Source: Hirundichthys speculiger
Taxonomy: Eukaryota; Chordata; Actinopteri; Beloniformes; Exocoetidae
Length of the DNA stretch: 64,000 nucleotides
Direction: 5' to 3'
Assembly (NCBI GenBank): GCA_018398805.1
Contig: JAGFBZ010000328.1
Coordinates: 291,001 to 355,000, forward strand
The first letter of the stretch is position 1. Each line of letters begins with the position of its first letter. Positions 1 to 11,235 of this stretch are shown piece by piece. The position numbers and the translations under genes are program-made. The notes under the pieces are model-generated. The model saw only the letters and a list, made by a program, of their open reading frames with translations, did no database searches and had not been told where the DNA came from.

Positions 1-267
1 ACAGCTGTCATAGATGTCAAATTAAAACCTTTTTTTACTCCATATGTTAATTTCTGGTTAAAACTTTAACATTGACGATGATGGAGACTGACTCACTTTT
101 GGAGCCAGTTCCTAACAATCTTATCTCCAGACCATCATTATCTTCATTGAATGCAGAAAAAGTTTTTTGATTAAGTTAATTGGTCATTTCTATTTCTTAC
201 ACTAAAAAAAAATTTCTTTTTTTAAATCATGTATTCATTGGATAAGCATTCTTTACACATCACCAAT

Positions 268-693
268 GGCAGCAGTCACCACAAATGGATAAAAATCGCA
301 GCGCTTCACTGGGTAGCGGGAGGGGCGTTCCCCCACAAAGAACGCAATCTTCCACCTTCCTAAACCCGCTATCCCACCTGCGCTACCTGCTATATTATGC
401 ATGGGAGTGGTTAGGGCCTCCCACCTGTTAAACCAATCAGTGCGTCAGTAGTCACTGGCTTTAAGAGCAGGTTGCGCTACCCGCTACCTGCAACCCGCAA
501 CCCACGATCGCAAGATACCAAGTTTGCAGAAAGGGCAAAAGACACACCCATTGCCACACCTACAATGTGAGTAAGGGAGTCAGCATAACGGGTAGCAGCT
601 TTAGGGAAGCAGAAGATTGCATTAGCGGTTAGCAGAGGTTTCTAAACCCGCAATTTGCGGGTAGCGGCTAGCGGGAAGTGTATAATCGGGGCC
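268..693 (-). mobile_element. Family L inverted-repeat DNA element, internally deleted copy
   Basis: This GC-rich block is the reverse complement of the longer copy at 39654-40509. Shared landmarks are the end sequence GGCCCCGAT (here read on the minus strand, ending at 693), the motif around GATCGCAAGATACC, and several runs built from TAGCGGG and TAGCGGT. The middle of about 375 bp present in the other copy is missing, and the end near 268 is badly eroded. There is no coding frame. It looks like a non-autonomous DNA transposon, but I cannot assign the superfamily. Confidence 0.6.
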
Positions 694-789
694 TAAATCT
701 CATTTCTCAATGATCACCATCAAACCTCCACTGTCATGGTTTAAATCTCTGAACTCTATGGTCTCCTAATATTATTGGGGAAAAAAAAA

Positions 790-1765
790 ACAAATTATAA
801 AAAATAAATTATCCACACTACGAAAATCTAAACAGTGGTCTGGAAGCTCCAAACTTCCTTCATTACTTCCTTGCTAACAACCTTCTATACATCCATAAAT
901 AGATAAACCCAAATCCACGCGACTCTTCCCGGATAGGATTAGCACAATCATTTTAAAAAGAAATCAGTATCTGAGACTTGCCCATTTTCAGCCGCTCCAT
1001 GACTCCGCCATCCCTGCTTCAAGAACCCAATCCTAGCTACAACTCTGACAGCCTGGTGGGAATTTCATCAAACAGCAAACACTACAATCTCATCCAATAT
1101 GCACAGCCCCATCTGGGATAATCCTGACTCCTAATAAACTGGAAACCACTACATTTTTCATCACGGATCATCAAGAGCATCATACACCTTAAACATATCT
1201 ATGAAACAATACTCTGGTTGCATTCGCTCACCTGGTGCATAAAGTATGAATGAGCAGCAAAACCCCCTAACCTCAACCTTCCTCCACTGATTTCAGAACT
1301 AAAATCTCTTATCACCATAAAATGTTATCCAGAATCTACAAGTCAATTTCTCCAACGCTGACTTTCGGCCCCAAATTTTAGAGCTTTATTCCTTTCAACC
1401 ACTAATACATTTCACTGGGGGAAAGTGTTTAAAATGGGCTTAAAAGACCCAAATATTTGCTCTCAGTGCACAGGGGGTGTAACACGTACCTACTTACATG
1501 CCACATGGGAACTGCATTGGCCTCCCGCCATCACCTTTATCACCTCTGTCTGCTGGGAGACTCTTCAGTGATCTCTTCCATCATCTGGATAGCAGCTCCA
1601 AGAAAAGTCTCTCCATTGCCCTCTTGGATTGGGAAACTTAAAAAACTTAAGAGACTTAAGGATCTAAGCCTAACATTAAATGACACACTTTCAATTCCCA
1701 ATTTCCATTTTCCATTTTTCAGACCTTTTGCAGCTAATCAGTGTCATTGCCAACACAGCGGTCAT
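790..1765 (+). pseudogene. L1-type LINE, C-terminal part of ORF2, decayed
   Basis: Pieces of an L1-like ORF2 C-terminus can be read in different frames. Near 1034 one frame gives LATTLTAWWEFHQ followed by SPIWDNPD, a pattern typical of the region after the reverse transcriptase. At 1459 another frame gives CSQC..GGVTRTYLHATWE, the Cys/His segment near the end of L1 ORF2. A third frame from 1457 gives CLLGD, which normally follows it. Stops and frameshifts separate the pieces, so the copy is dead. The reverse-transcriptase core and 5' part are absent. The 130-codon open frame at 1457-1849 overlaps this and is only partly in the true frame. Confidence 0.6.
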
Positions 1766-1780
1766 AACCAGCCTTTAGTC

Positions 1781-2312
1781 CAGTGGTTCCTAACCTGGGT
1801 TCAAACGAACCCTAGGGGTTCGGTGAGCCAGTCTCAGGGGTTCGGCTGAGGTCAAGACAAGCACCTGATTATTATAATTCATGATGACACGCCCCGCTTC
1901 CCCATCACTGGCTACAGGTGATCACGTTACATTGCTTGGCCAATCTCTGCTGTAGGGAGTTTAGTGCACTCAGTTGTCGACTTATGACCTGTCATGATGG
2001 TTCATCATGTGATTTCTTTAATATTTTTTATCCCTACCAACTATGTCAAGCTGAAAAAGAAAGTGGTCGGACGACTGTGTACAATATGGAGTAAAAAGTA
2101 AGGTATGTAATTCATGCAGTTCATGCATTGTATTGGTTTTGTTTTTTTGAAGAGTGATGTTAATGCATGGTTTATTTTGTGCACCAGTAAAACATATACC
2201 TATGTCTTGAATTTGAAAAAAATCATTTTATTCTTTTAATAAAGAGAGGTTTGGTGGATGTGACCATGAAACTGGTGATGTTCAGTACGTCTAACATGGT
2301 CAAGAACCACTG
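1781..2312 (+). mobile_element. hAT (Charlie/ZBED5-like) non-autonomous element
   Basis: The ends are inverted repeats, CAGTGGTTCCTAACC at the left and GGTCAAGAACCACTG at the right. Perfect 8-bp target duplications CTTTAGTC flank it at 1773-1780 and 2313-2320. Length is 532 bp. An interior ATG at 2043 opens a broken frame resembling the start of a ZBED5/SCAND3-type transposase. This is a deletion derivative of an autonomous hAT element. Confidence 0.88.
2043..2126 (+). pseudogene. N-terminal relic of a ZBED5/SCAND3-like hAT transposase
   Basis: The frame from the ATG reads MSS, a stop, then KRKWSDDCVQYGVKSKVCNSC. The KRKWSDD.VQYG pattern is the usual start of this transposase type, followed by what may be the first cysteines of a zinc-binding segment. 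One stop lies after the third codon and the frame is lost soon after. It sits inside the 532-bp hAT element and is not functional. Confidence 0.5.
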
Positions 2313-3493
2313 CTTTAGTCATTTAATCATTTTTGTTTGATGGCGTTTTCTGAAGCCGTGAATACATCTGCATGTGAATGTGCATCATTGGCTGTGCAGT
2401 TTTGCGTGCACGCTGTGTGCATGTATCCGCATGTATGTCTATCATAAGGAACATGCATGCGCTTATATACGACATGCACAGGTATATGCATATGTAATTT
2501 TATAATATCCATTAACATTTATCCATTACTCCCCCCCTTCCAGAATCATCAGGGTTTCAGATGTTCATAAAACATGTCAGAAAGGGTCGTTAAAGGACAC
2601 GCTCACTGTCACTCATGAGGAAAGTAACATCTGCTGCGAGATCAAAATGAATATGTATCTGACTTTAAAAGGTTTCACCGAATTATGGACACTCACCATT
2701 AATACACATGCAGACAGCTGTTTAAAAAACAAAAGCAACACTGTTGCGTCTTCTTTATCGCCAATTTTTTTAATTCAATAATCTCATCTGGACTTTCTAA
2801 ATTTCTCATTTTCAAAAGTTGCTGACCACGTAATCGTTAATGACGCACAAATGGGAAAATAATGGAGCGGCCGAGTCGGAGGAGGCGAGCTGAGTCGAAG
2901 CTCGTTCCCGTCTGATGTCCTTAAGCACCTAATCACAGAGTTACAGGAGCGGGGTATCTAGGCAACCGACATGAAGACGGAAAAACAAGACAGGCCCGGA
3001 TGAAAAAATATGTTTCAAAAGCTAATTAAACGAAGCGCGGGGAGGTCAGATTACGGCTTCTGTTGCACTTCCAGGTTTGGAAAAGATGTTGTGGAGAGAA
3101 ATGAAAAATCGTGCACGTGATTTATGGGTAGAAAAAAAAAAAAAAAGTGCATCCAGGGTCAACTTGTGGAAACATTATTAATAAAAGTGTGGAGGCAAAA
3201 ATCGATTACTTGGCTTAGAAACTTGACAACTGTGTAATAAAGACGTAGAAAGATCTGCAGTGGAATAAATAATTCAGGATTCTTTTTGTTACAATTTCTC
3301 TTTCCTCTAGTTTTCAATTTTATTTATTATTTTTTTGCCTTAGTTTATCGCTGTGCAATCAGATGCAATGACTCCTTCTAATTAAAGTAATGAAACATGA
3401 CAAGAACTGTTAATAAATACCACGTTTGAGCATATACGTTCTTTTTATGTCTTCCTTTGGGCTGTTTGATACCAATAGTTAACAGATTAATCA
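2313..3493. other. Apparently unique intergenic DNA
   Basis: I recognise no gene or repeat here. The stretch is AT-rich, with one GC-richer patch at about 2860-3070. A C run and A runs are present. No open frame of interest was found. Confidence 0.4.
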
Positions 3494-3860
3494 ATTCTTT
3501 TCTCTTTTCTTTCTGTATAGCAGGCCAGAGTTTCCTGAGTTTCATGCTAACTTACAGTTCCCTCCTCTGTCCATCCCAGCGTTTACCTCCACCTGTGTGT
3601 GTAGATGTGTTCAGGTGTTGGCTGGCGTGGTGACCGGTGATCTAGTCCTCTGACCATCTCACCTCAGTGCTGCTACCTGCATCTGTTTATGTAGTCATTT
3701 CATTCAGTCGTTTGTGTCTCTCCTCTCTCTGTCCTCCATCCTCTCTCTGTCCTGTCTCTCCTCTCTTTTTCTTTCTTTACCCAGCTGATCTTCATGAGGA
3801 AGGTCCCCCCATATGATCCAGGTCCTGCTCAAGGTTTCTTTCTCTTAAAGTGGAGTTTTT
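3494..3860 (+). mobile_element. LINE 3' region, family B copy 1, first part
   Basis: This matches the block at 45682-46040 almost base for base from the CTTTCTTTCTGTAT start to CATCTGTTTAT. It continues through a CT-rich stretch to AAGGTTTCTTTCTCTTAAAG. The copy is interrupted at 3861 by another retroelement and resumes at 4620. Its tail resembles the common fish LINE 3' end that finishes in repeated ATTGAATTGAATT. No reverse transcriptase is present, so it is a 5'-truncated copy. Confidence 0.65.
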
Positions 3861-4619
3861 TCAAATTCAAATTCAAAAATACTTTATTAATCCCCCAAGG
3901 GGGAAATTCAAGTTTCAGTACACCAGTCTGGTGTACTAGAGGAGCTGCCGGCGTCCAGCGCTCCTTTTCATGCCCGGTCCCGTGGTCCGAGTGTTAACTC
4001 CAGTTAACAGCCGTTAAAACCAGTATATCTCCATAATGATGACCAGTGAGATATCTCCAGGTCAGAGGAGGAAACACAGATGAACCAGACCGTCTCCTCT
4101 GGGAAGACTGAGCTCCTTCAGTCCGGCGAGCGACGGAGCCGACCGTCCCAGAGCCCGGTTCATCACGCGGACCGGACCAGGCCGTTGTCGTCTCCCCCGG
4201 CGGTGCTGGGCCCCACCAGGTCACCAGACGGCCCCTGCCAGGTCAGCTGACCCATCCGGCGTGTAGACAGCTGGACGGGGGCAGCATGCCGCCGCCGCTA
4301 CGTCGGGGGCTCCCGTCCCGGCTCCGTGACGCTGCAGCCCGGATCCAGTGGCGGTGGTTGCCGCGGGTAGCAGTTCAGGACTACTTAGCTTAGCTTTCCC
4401 GGACCGGCCTCCAGCGACACCGTCCATATCCACGGTGGCAGGTCTCCACCAGCCACAAGAGGACCGATCCGCCACCTGCAGACAGTATGTAGACATCCGA
4501 CCGCAGATCACCACAAACCAGGCACAAACTGGAGCGTCCAGCGTCGCAGGGATAAGTCCTCGGAGCAGCAGCGAGTAGCCTCCATGCCAGGCGTTGTCCG
4601 GGCAACTGCCACTGTTTGG
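3861..4619 (-). mobile_element. Retroelement insertion on the minus strand inside family B
   Basis: On the minus strand the element ends with the motif TTCCCCCTTGGGGGATTAAT, then AAAGTATT and a repeated TTTGAA tail, a common fish LINE/SINE-type 3' end. The flanks carry a target duplication of about 16 bp (CTTAAAGTGGAGTTTTT at 3844-3860 and CTTAAAGGGTTTTTTT at 4620-4635), as expected for target-primed reverse transcription. The 147-codon minus frame at 4221-4664 runs across the insertion boundary and shows no reverse transcriptase, so it is not supported as a gene. Confidence 0.7.
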
Positions 4620-4782
4620 CTTAAAGGGTTTTTTTCTCCCTCTGAGGTAGTTTTTACTTGCCATTATCCTTGATTAGGATTTAAAATTACAATTTTAGTT
4701 AATGATATTTGCTTGGGGGTCATGCTCTGGGTCTCTGTAAAGCACCTAGAGAAAATTGACATTGTAAGAGATGCAATACAAG
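4620..4782 (+). mobile_element. LINE 3' region, family B copy 1, second part
   Basis: It continues family B after the retroelement insertion, with GGTCTCTGTAAAGCACCTAG and ATGCAATACAA close to the tail. The tail is then split by the family A element at 4783-5213 and resumes as ATAAAATTGAATCGG at 5214. The block at 45682-46040 shows the uninterrupted order. Confidence 0.7.
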
Positions 4783-5213
4783 CTAGAAACGCACTCGGAG
4801 AGCGCGGACATCCGCCAAGTGCAACAATTCCCCCATTTTGGGATTTACAGATTGCGATAAAATCCGCGTTCTGGATCAGATCTGGATCAGATCCGGATCA
4901 GCCTTTGAAATTTAATAGAGGTTCCCATTGTCAATCCCTGGGTCAAATTTCATGCGTTTTGGGAAATAATTAACGGTGATATTGAGAAACGAAATTTTCG
5001 GCCCCATTGACCGCAATGTTATCGAAAATTTGAAAGTGAACCAGAATCCAGGATTTCTTCCAGATCACACCCAAAATGAAATCAGTTCTTCCTTTTCACA
5101 TTTCTGACAACTCCTGAAAATTTCATCAAAATCCATCCATTAATTTTTGAGTTATCTTGAACACAGACAGATAGATAAACACCGGTAAAAACATAACCTC
5201 CTTGGCGGAGGTA
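4783..5213 (+). mobile_element. Family A element, copy 1 (Helentron/HINE-like)
   Basis: This is one of six copies of a roughly 430-bp repeat, listed here from the CTAG end. It starts CTAGAAACGCACTCGGAGAG and ends in the palindrome ACCTCCTTGGCGGAGGT. An (AGAC/AGAT)n run lies near the palindromic end. The insertion splits the tail of family B, so the empty site is known from 45682-46040. The break falls between two T residues on the other strand, with no clear target duplication. These traits suggest a Helentron-type non-autonomous element, an inference that needs testing. Confidence 0.65.
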
Positions 5214-5240
5214 ATAAAATTGAATCGGATTAAATTGAAC

Positions 5241-6454
5241 TGACACATGATACGACTGGTTCTTTTGAATCACGACTGCCACAATCAGCAGCTGCTGTCC
5301 TTTAGTCAAAATTACAGATTGACCTTACAGGACGGCGTTTTGCAGGTAGAGCTGCTAAACGACGAAGTAACAGGAGCAGCAGGCATCAGCGTGCACCGTA
5401 TCCTCCATTTATCTCCTTTTATAGGAGACTATTGCGCCACGAGGGAGACTAGTGTGGTTTTATTGTCCTGAAAATGTCTTAACAGAAGAGCTGTATTTCT
5501 TTCTTTTTTCCTCGTCAACCAAATTGACATTTCTCAGGCCTGTGACGCAATGTGGAGGGAAACTACAGACAGGCGAGACTTTTCTGTTTTACTCACCCCC
5601 CCCCCCCCCCCAACACGGGTCCATATCTGGATCTGACAGCTGACAGTGATTCGCCTCAGGACACGACGACTCTCGGTTGCCAGCAACAAAAGTTCTTACA
5701 TCACATCGGCGACAGACGGCTGGACTATCAGGTGTTCTGCACGAAAGCAGGAACGACAGATTTTTAGATATTACTGAAATGTTCACAAGGCTGACAGATG
5801 AAGAAAGAAAAAAACTAATTACACTTATTTATCTACAGTTCTAAGTCTGAGGCACCCCTTCTTGCTTTATCAACAGTTATATTTTGTCTGATTTCATTCA
5901 CTAAAAACATGGCCAGTCATTTTAATTCTTTTCCTCTTTGATACCAAGTATTAGTTTGTTTCCTTTCGGATTCAGCTTTAATTTCTCCAGGGAGCGGTAT
6001 CAACAGACGTCGAAAAACTGCTTCTGGACGCCGCTGGAAAGGCAACACAACCATCTTCGTTACTCTGAATAGCGGCTCTTGGATGCTGCATTATGAGTGG
6101 CTGGATGAAGCCCACCGGACCACCCAGTGATTGGTCCGGTACATTCTGTACCGGTGAACATGAGGGTGAATGGGAGCGTTACAACACGCAATTTCACAGA
6201 AGACAATTTCTGCCAAGTAAATCATTATAAAAACAAATCAATCAAAGCGGAGAATTACTTATTTATTTCCAGATGGGAAATTCCTGTAATTATAAGTTTC
6301 CCATCAGATATAAATAGATAAGTAAATAAATAAAAAAAACCTCTGAATAGAATGCAGGAATAAATACAATTACAATAGCACCAGTGCTAAATATATGACG
6401 ACCCCAGGAAAAAATCAAGACATTTGCATATATAAACAATGTACATGTTTTAAC
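5241..6454. other. Apparently unique intergenic DNA with a C16 tract
   Basis: No gene is recognised. A 16-base C run occupies 5596-5611. Short open frames of 60-75 codons overlap on both strands without domain signals, and frames across the C run owe their length to it. Confidence 0.4.
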
Positions 6455-7554
6455 TAGGGCTGGGCAACGACTAAAATTTTCAATCACAATTAATTGCATT
6501 GTATACAAAAAAATCAAATAATGAATTCAAAAGTGGTGTAAAATGCACTTTTATTTAAATGTTCTGCTGCCATACGAACTAAAGTACCATAACATTTGTT
6601 GTTCAAACACTTTTAACATCAGCGCTTGTCAGTAACACACATTTAGTGTAAATCTCATCTTAAAAAATGTCAACTAAAATAAAGCTTATTGCCACTGCCA
6701 GGTCATTAATGTCATTCTGTTTTTATGAAAAATAAAAAAAAGTCTACAAACAACATCCAATAAAATGATTGTGGATCAGCACAATCAGAACATTAAAACA
6801 GGTAATTTCTGAGGTAACAGCAGAAACTTTTAACGGGGAGTTCAACTTGTCAGTTGTTACAAATAACCTTGTTTCTGTTGAATCCTCCGTCTGGGAGAAC
6901 TTTAAAATGAAAATGTCCATGTTAAAGTTCAATAACTTTACCAATCGGTGTATTATTCATTCTTTCTATTTTTCAATTGCCAATCAAAAATTAAAAAAAA
7001 AATTAAAAAGTGACATTTTATTACATTTTTCATTTTTTAATCTAACACAAAAATACAAAATTTATCTAATTTATATTTCAATTTTAGAGTAGGATCAAAA
7101 ATACGAAATAAAAAAACGAGCCACAGAACTGAATTTGTTTTATAATCGAGGACTGGACTTTCTGTTGTCATTACACATCTGTGCCACTAGATGGAGCCGC
7201 ACTGCAGTAACCAGCTAGAGAACAGCAGGACAGTGAACACATGGAGCAGATCTGATGGAACATGGAGGAATGACGCAAAAGTTCTGTTGCAGTCCAGAAT
7301 TTTTTTTCAGACAGAATTGTTAATATTGCTACCTGAGTTGCTACCTGAACTGTAAAGTTCACAGATTTTTACCGTTTTGTCTGTTTTAGCTTTTCTTTGG
7401 TTACTTGCTAATTGTCTTCCGGTTCTGCAGCAGCCAGAAACAGACTTTTCAAAACAAAAGCATGTGACCAACATGCGATAACACGCGATAAAATAAATGT
7501 CGGCGTTAATAAATGAGTTAATGCGATAATAACGCGTTAACTTGCCCAGCCCTA
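6455..7554 (+). mobile_element. hAT element, family C copy 1
   Basis: The ends are TAGGGCTGGGCAACG and TTGCCCAGCCCTA. The 8-bp flanks GTTTTAAC (6447-6454) and GTTATAAG (7555-7562) agree at 6 of 8 positions. Subterminal sequence is rich in GCGATTAA-type repeats, usual for this fish hAT group. An interior segment (about 7120-7340) is shared with the shell element at 17016-20472. The 107-codon frame at 6769-7092 matches no transposase I know. Confidence 0.82.
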
Positions 7555-7562
7555 GTTATAAG

Positions 7563-8102
7563 GGGAAAAAAAGTATAAAATTGATTGTTCTTATAAGTTA
7601 TGTCCAAGTGACTCACAGCTCAGACCTAAATAGTTTGATGGTTTTTGTTTCATGTCCTGTGTGTTTTCAGAAATTGAAAGTAAGTGTACGTTTCCCCACA
7701 AAGAGAAGTTCCCGTCTGTGAAAGCACATTTGAGAAAAAAAAAAGTGCTTATGTAATGAGTGTGTGACTGGGTGAAGTGGAAATCCACTAAAAGACATTT
7801 CGTAGACCCTAAACCACGGTTAAACTTTTAAAACCAACGGGAGCGTCTGTGCTCCCATATGCACTTCTGTCTTTAAATGCCGGATGGAATTGCAGCCAAA
7901 TAAGATAGAAAACCAAAGAGTTACACCTGCATGTCACCCATTCACCATGTCCCAGAGCGCCGTTTCCTTCAATTCATGCATTTGCACAAATGCAGTAAAA
8001 AATGCACACGATAAAAAAATTTTATAACCCAGACAGTTGTTGTATAAAGCTGATCTGGTGTTCATAGCACTTCCTCAGTTGGAATATACATGATATTACC
8101 TC
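7563..8102. other. Apparently unique intergenic DNA
   Basis: I see no gene and no recognisable repeat in this AT-rich interval between a hAT element and a decayed Tc1. Confidence 0.4.
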
Positions 8103-8401
8103 AAGTATTCTCTCACCTGCTTTGACTCACATATGAGCTTTAGCTCCTCCCATTCCTGATCAATATGACGTGGCTCCATCTTTGCAGCTGGAACAGCTTC
8201 AACTCTTCTGGGAAGACTGTCCACCAGGTTCAGGAGTGTGTTTATGGGGATTTTTGTCCATTCTTCCAGAAGAACATTAGTGAGGTCAAACACTGATGTT
8301 GGACCAGAAGGTCTGGTTCTCAGTATCTGCTCTAATTCATCCCAAAGGTCTTCTATCAGGTTGAGGTCAGGACTCTGTGGAGGCCAGTCAAGTTCATCCA
8401 C
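8096..8401 (-). pseudogene. Tc1 transposase, C-terminal DDE fragment
   Basis: The minus-strand frame starts near the end of the catalytic domain. It carries SPDLNLIEDLWDELE, which holds the third acidic residue (E) of the Tc1 DDE triad, followed by the usual EEWTKIP and SLPRR segments. Intact family members are roughly 340 residues; only about 100 remain here. The first two catalytic aspartates are not in this frame, so the piece cannot be active. A few codons at the 3' end run past the element boundary. Confidence 0.85.
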
Positions 8402-8490
8402 CAGACTCTTCCATCCATGTCTTTATGGACCTTGCTTTGTGCACTGGTTCCCAGTCATGTTGAAGAGGAAGGGGCCAGCTCCAAACTAGC

Positions 8491-8511
8491 CCCTAACCCT
8501 AACCCTAACCC
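8491..8511 (-). repeat. Short telomere-type CCCTAA run inside a Tc1 element
   Basis: Three and a half CCCTAA units lie where related Tc1 copies are expected to read directly into CCCACAAAGTTGGGA. The vertebrate telomere repeat is TTAGGG on the other strand. The run is very short and may be a slippage or repair product rather than a former chromosome end. Confidence 0.7.
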
Positions 8512-8990
8512 ACAAAGTTGGGATCATGGAATTGTCCAAAATGTCTTCAGAGTTCCTTTCACTGGAACTAAGGGTCCAAGTCCAGCTCCTGAAAAACACC
8601 CCCACACCATAACCCCCCCTCCACCAAACTTTACACTTGGATCAATGCAGTCAGACCAGTACCGTTCTCCTGGAAACCATCAAACCCAGACTCTTCCATC
8701 AGATCACCAGATGGAGAAGTGAACGTTCCTCCACTGCTCTAGAGTCCAGTGGTGGCTGCTTTACTCCACTGCATCTAATGCATTGTTCTTGGTGATGTCT
8801 GGATGGATGCAGCTGCGTCACCATGGAAACCCATTCATGAAGCTCTTTACTCTGTTGTTGAGCTGATCTGAAGGACACATGAAGTTTGGAGGTCTGTAGT
8901 GATCGACTCTGCAGAAAGTTGGTGACCTCTTCTCACTATGTTCTTCATCATCCTCTGACCCCGCCCCCTCAGTTTACCTGTCCTACCACT

Positions 8991-9242
8991 TCATGGCTGA
9001 GTTGCTGTCGTTCCCAAACACTTCCATTTCCTTATAATCCAGCTGACAGTTGACTGTGGAATATTTAGGAGCGACTGGATTTGTTGCTCAGGTGTCATCC
9101 TATCACAGGTCCACCTGGAATTCTCTGAGCTCCTGAGAGAGACCCATTCTTTCACAGATGTTTCTAGAAACAGTCTGCATGTCTGGGTGATTAATTTTAT
9201 ACACCTGTGGACATGGAAGCGACTGGAACACCTGATTCCCAT
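8991..9242 (-). pseudogene. Tc1 transposase, N-terminal helix-turn-helix fragment
   Basis: The minus-strand frame of 83 codons holds QIQSLLNIPQSTVSWIIRKW followed by GTTATQP. This is the first paired-like helix-turn-helix of Tc1 transposases, used to bind the terminal repeats. It begins in untranslated element sequence. The linker and second helix-turn-helix downstream are out of frame. Confidence 0.75.
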
Positions 9243-9271
9243 AATTTAGATACTTTTGGCAGTATAGTGTA

Positions 9272-9864
9272 CATCGTCACGTTGTGACATGACCCATCAC
9301 CAGTTTTTTTCTGGACATTTACATTAAAATGATTTACTACACACCACACCCTCACTGTCGTGTCTCTTTAACTGTCTTGTCTTTAAATGTTTCACTGCTG
9401 GTGTTTTTTAGTCCTCTCTGACGAAATTAGGATTTAGATGTTAATAAAGATGTTAGGATTTACTGCCAGAGAGGACGGAAGGACACAATCACCCTTCACA
9501 CTCCCACAAAAAAAAAAAGAAGTCTGCTATAGGATTAAATTCCATATACATACTAGATGGTTTTGCTAGACAATGGCACTAACCATGAATGTAAATGCAG
9601 ACAGAAAATACATTAAAATGATTCAAAAGAGAGATGTGATTTCATTCTGTTTGACCTCCAGCACATTTATGTTTTTTTTTTTCTTTTTATAATAGTGCTG
9701 TGACAGTGTCATTGAACCTCTGTGAAGAAACTTTGCACATAAAGCGAAACTTTTCACATCCTGTTGGCTGCTTCCGAATATAATCGCAGACAAAAAGAAA
9801 GTCTGATCTTGTGCAGCAACAAAAAAGCATCTGTTCAGATGCATCTTCTTTGGTGTTTGTTTGC

Positions 9865-9870
<6 letters not shown>
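9272..9870. other. Apparently unique intergenic DNA
   Basis: No gene is recognised. A short imperfect inverted pair, CCTCTCTGACG and CAGAGAGGACG, lies near 9413-9477. Its meaning is unclear. Confidence 0.35.

Positions 9871-9915
<45 letters not shown>
9871..9915. repeat. (GA)22 microsatellite
   Basis: An uninterrupted 45-base GA run, preceded by GAGACA. It gives rise to serine/leucine repeat frames on the minus strand that are not genes. Confidence 0.95.
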
Positions 9916-9916
<1 letters not shown>

Positions 9917-10985
9917 ATGAGCACACAGGACTGAAGGATTAAACTTAAACATACCTTGAAGATCTAAAAATGAAAATAAATTGAACTGGGAAAAAAAAGC
10001 AAAGCAACAACTTCTGACCTTGTCAGCTCTGCCACCCACAACCACGTTCCTGAAAATACTTTTTTTGACATCTCAGGTCATCTGGGGCTCTAACGAGTCT
10101 GCTCGCTATCTGGCAGCTGTCAGTCTTGATGAAAGCTCCTCCGGAGGCCCCAGCTGCTCCCCTCAGCCTTATTTACAGGATGAAATTGAGCCCCGTCCCA
10201 CTCACCTGTCCCCTTGCTCCCCTTGTTATCGGTTAATGTGATTGGATCGGTTCAACGACGGATTACGATGGTTTATTTATCTGGTTGACTTACTTACTGA
10301 CTTCAAGCTGCCTTTAAGACCGGTCCACTGCTGATTTTTGTTGTTTCGCTGCTCGATTTGCACGGTGGAAAAACTTCAAAATGTCGAGTACGTCGTCGAA
10401 GGAAGGGAGGAAGCGAGAAGACGGCTCTCGGGTCATCTGCCAACTTCTCCTCTGAGATTCTGATGTCCAGAATATTAGTTTCGCCGCGCCGACGGTGACT
10501 TCTTTGTGCAATATCTGGACCGTACAATTAACTCAGAGCCGAGTGTCACCCCTGGCCTCAGAATAAGGAGGAAGGATATTATTAAAAGAAACATGGCATG
10601 GAGAGACCAGAGAGAGATGAGCTAATCTTCACAATGAAATTGAAGTGGAGGAAACACTGGAGACGTTCCAATTAAATTATTGAAAACTGAGTAGCGCACG
10701 GGAACCTGCAGAGCATTATTACAGCAGCTGAAATCTGGAGAACGATATCATTATTTATGTCTCATGTACTGACATTTTATGTTTAACCTGAGCAATAACT
10801 CTATTTTTCTCTCCCCCTCCCATCAAGATCTATTTTTTTCTTCAGTTTGGGCTCATTTCAATTAAAACGAGTATCTCTCAGCAACTGCAAGGTGTATTTG
10901 AACATATTTACATTTAAATAAAGGCAACAGGAGTGAGGTTAGGTTTTACCAGGTCGGCGTGAATCAAATCTCTGATGTGTGATGT
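9916..10985. other. Apparently unique DNA, possible regulatory content
   Basis: No repeat family is recognised. GC content rises at about 10080-10250 and 10320-10520. Open frames of 65-86 codons on both strands lack domain signals. Conservation with other fish would be the way to tell function from drift. Confidence 0.3.
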
Positions 10986-10989
10986 GGAA

Positions 10990-11235
10990 AAATAATCAAG
11001 TACATGGTACTTTTTTTAGTAGTGATATATTTGAACACTGAAACAATGAAATACGTTTTTTTTAAAAAGCTGTATTATTTGTGTATTTGTGCTCCAGCAA
11101 CACAGTTTAGAAAAAAAAGAGCACAATTTATCGCGATATTTAAAAAAAAGAATTGTTTGCGATACTGATATCGCACTTGACATTGCAATAATAAATAAAT
11201 AAACGATAAATATATTGTGGCGAATAGCTGCTTGT
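10990..11235. repeat. AT-rich hAT-like fragment
   Basis: It contains TTTATCGCGATATTT and GCGATACTGATATCGCA, the subterminal style of fish hAT elements. Neither end nor a target duplication can be defined, so it is only a probable fragment. Confidence 0.35.

Larger units (their letters stand above)
8103..9271 (-). mobile_element. Tc1-like transposon, decayed
   Basis: The nucleotide sequence is that of a common fish Tc1-like element, read on the minus strand. The right end (element 5' end) is the typical Tc1 terminus rich in ACTATACTGCCAAAAG. The opposite terminal repeat is eroded to AAGTATTCTCTCACCTG. Two transposase pieces remain (separate entries), with stops and deletions between them. A short CCCTAA run has been inserted at 8491-8511. 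Confidence 0.88.

Noticed and set aside
1457..1849. 130-codon frame as a gene
   Set aside because: It overlaps a decayed L1 ORF2 in a different frame for part of its length and runs into a hAT element.
4221..4664. 147-codon minus frame as a gene
   Set aside because: It crosses the border of a retroelement insertion into family B sequence and shows no reverse transcriptase or other domain.
9623..10045. 140-codon serine/leucine-repeat frame
   Set aside because: It is produced by translating the GA microsatellite.
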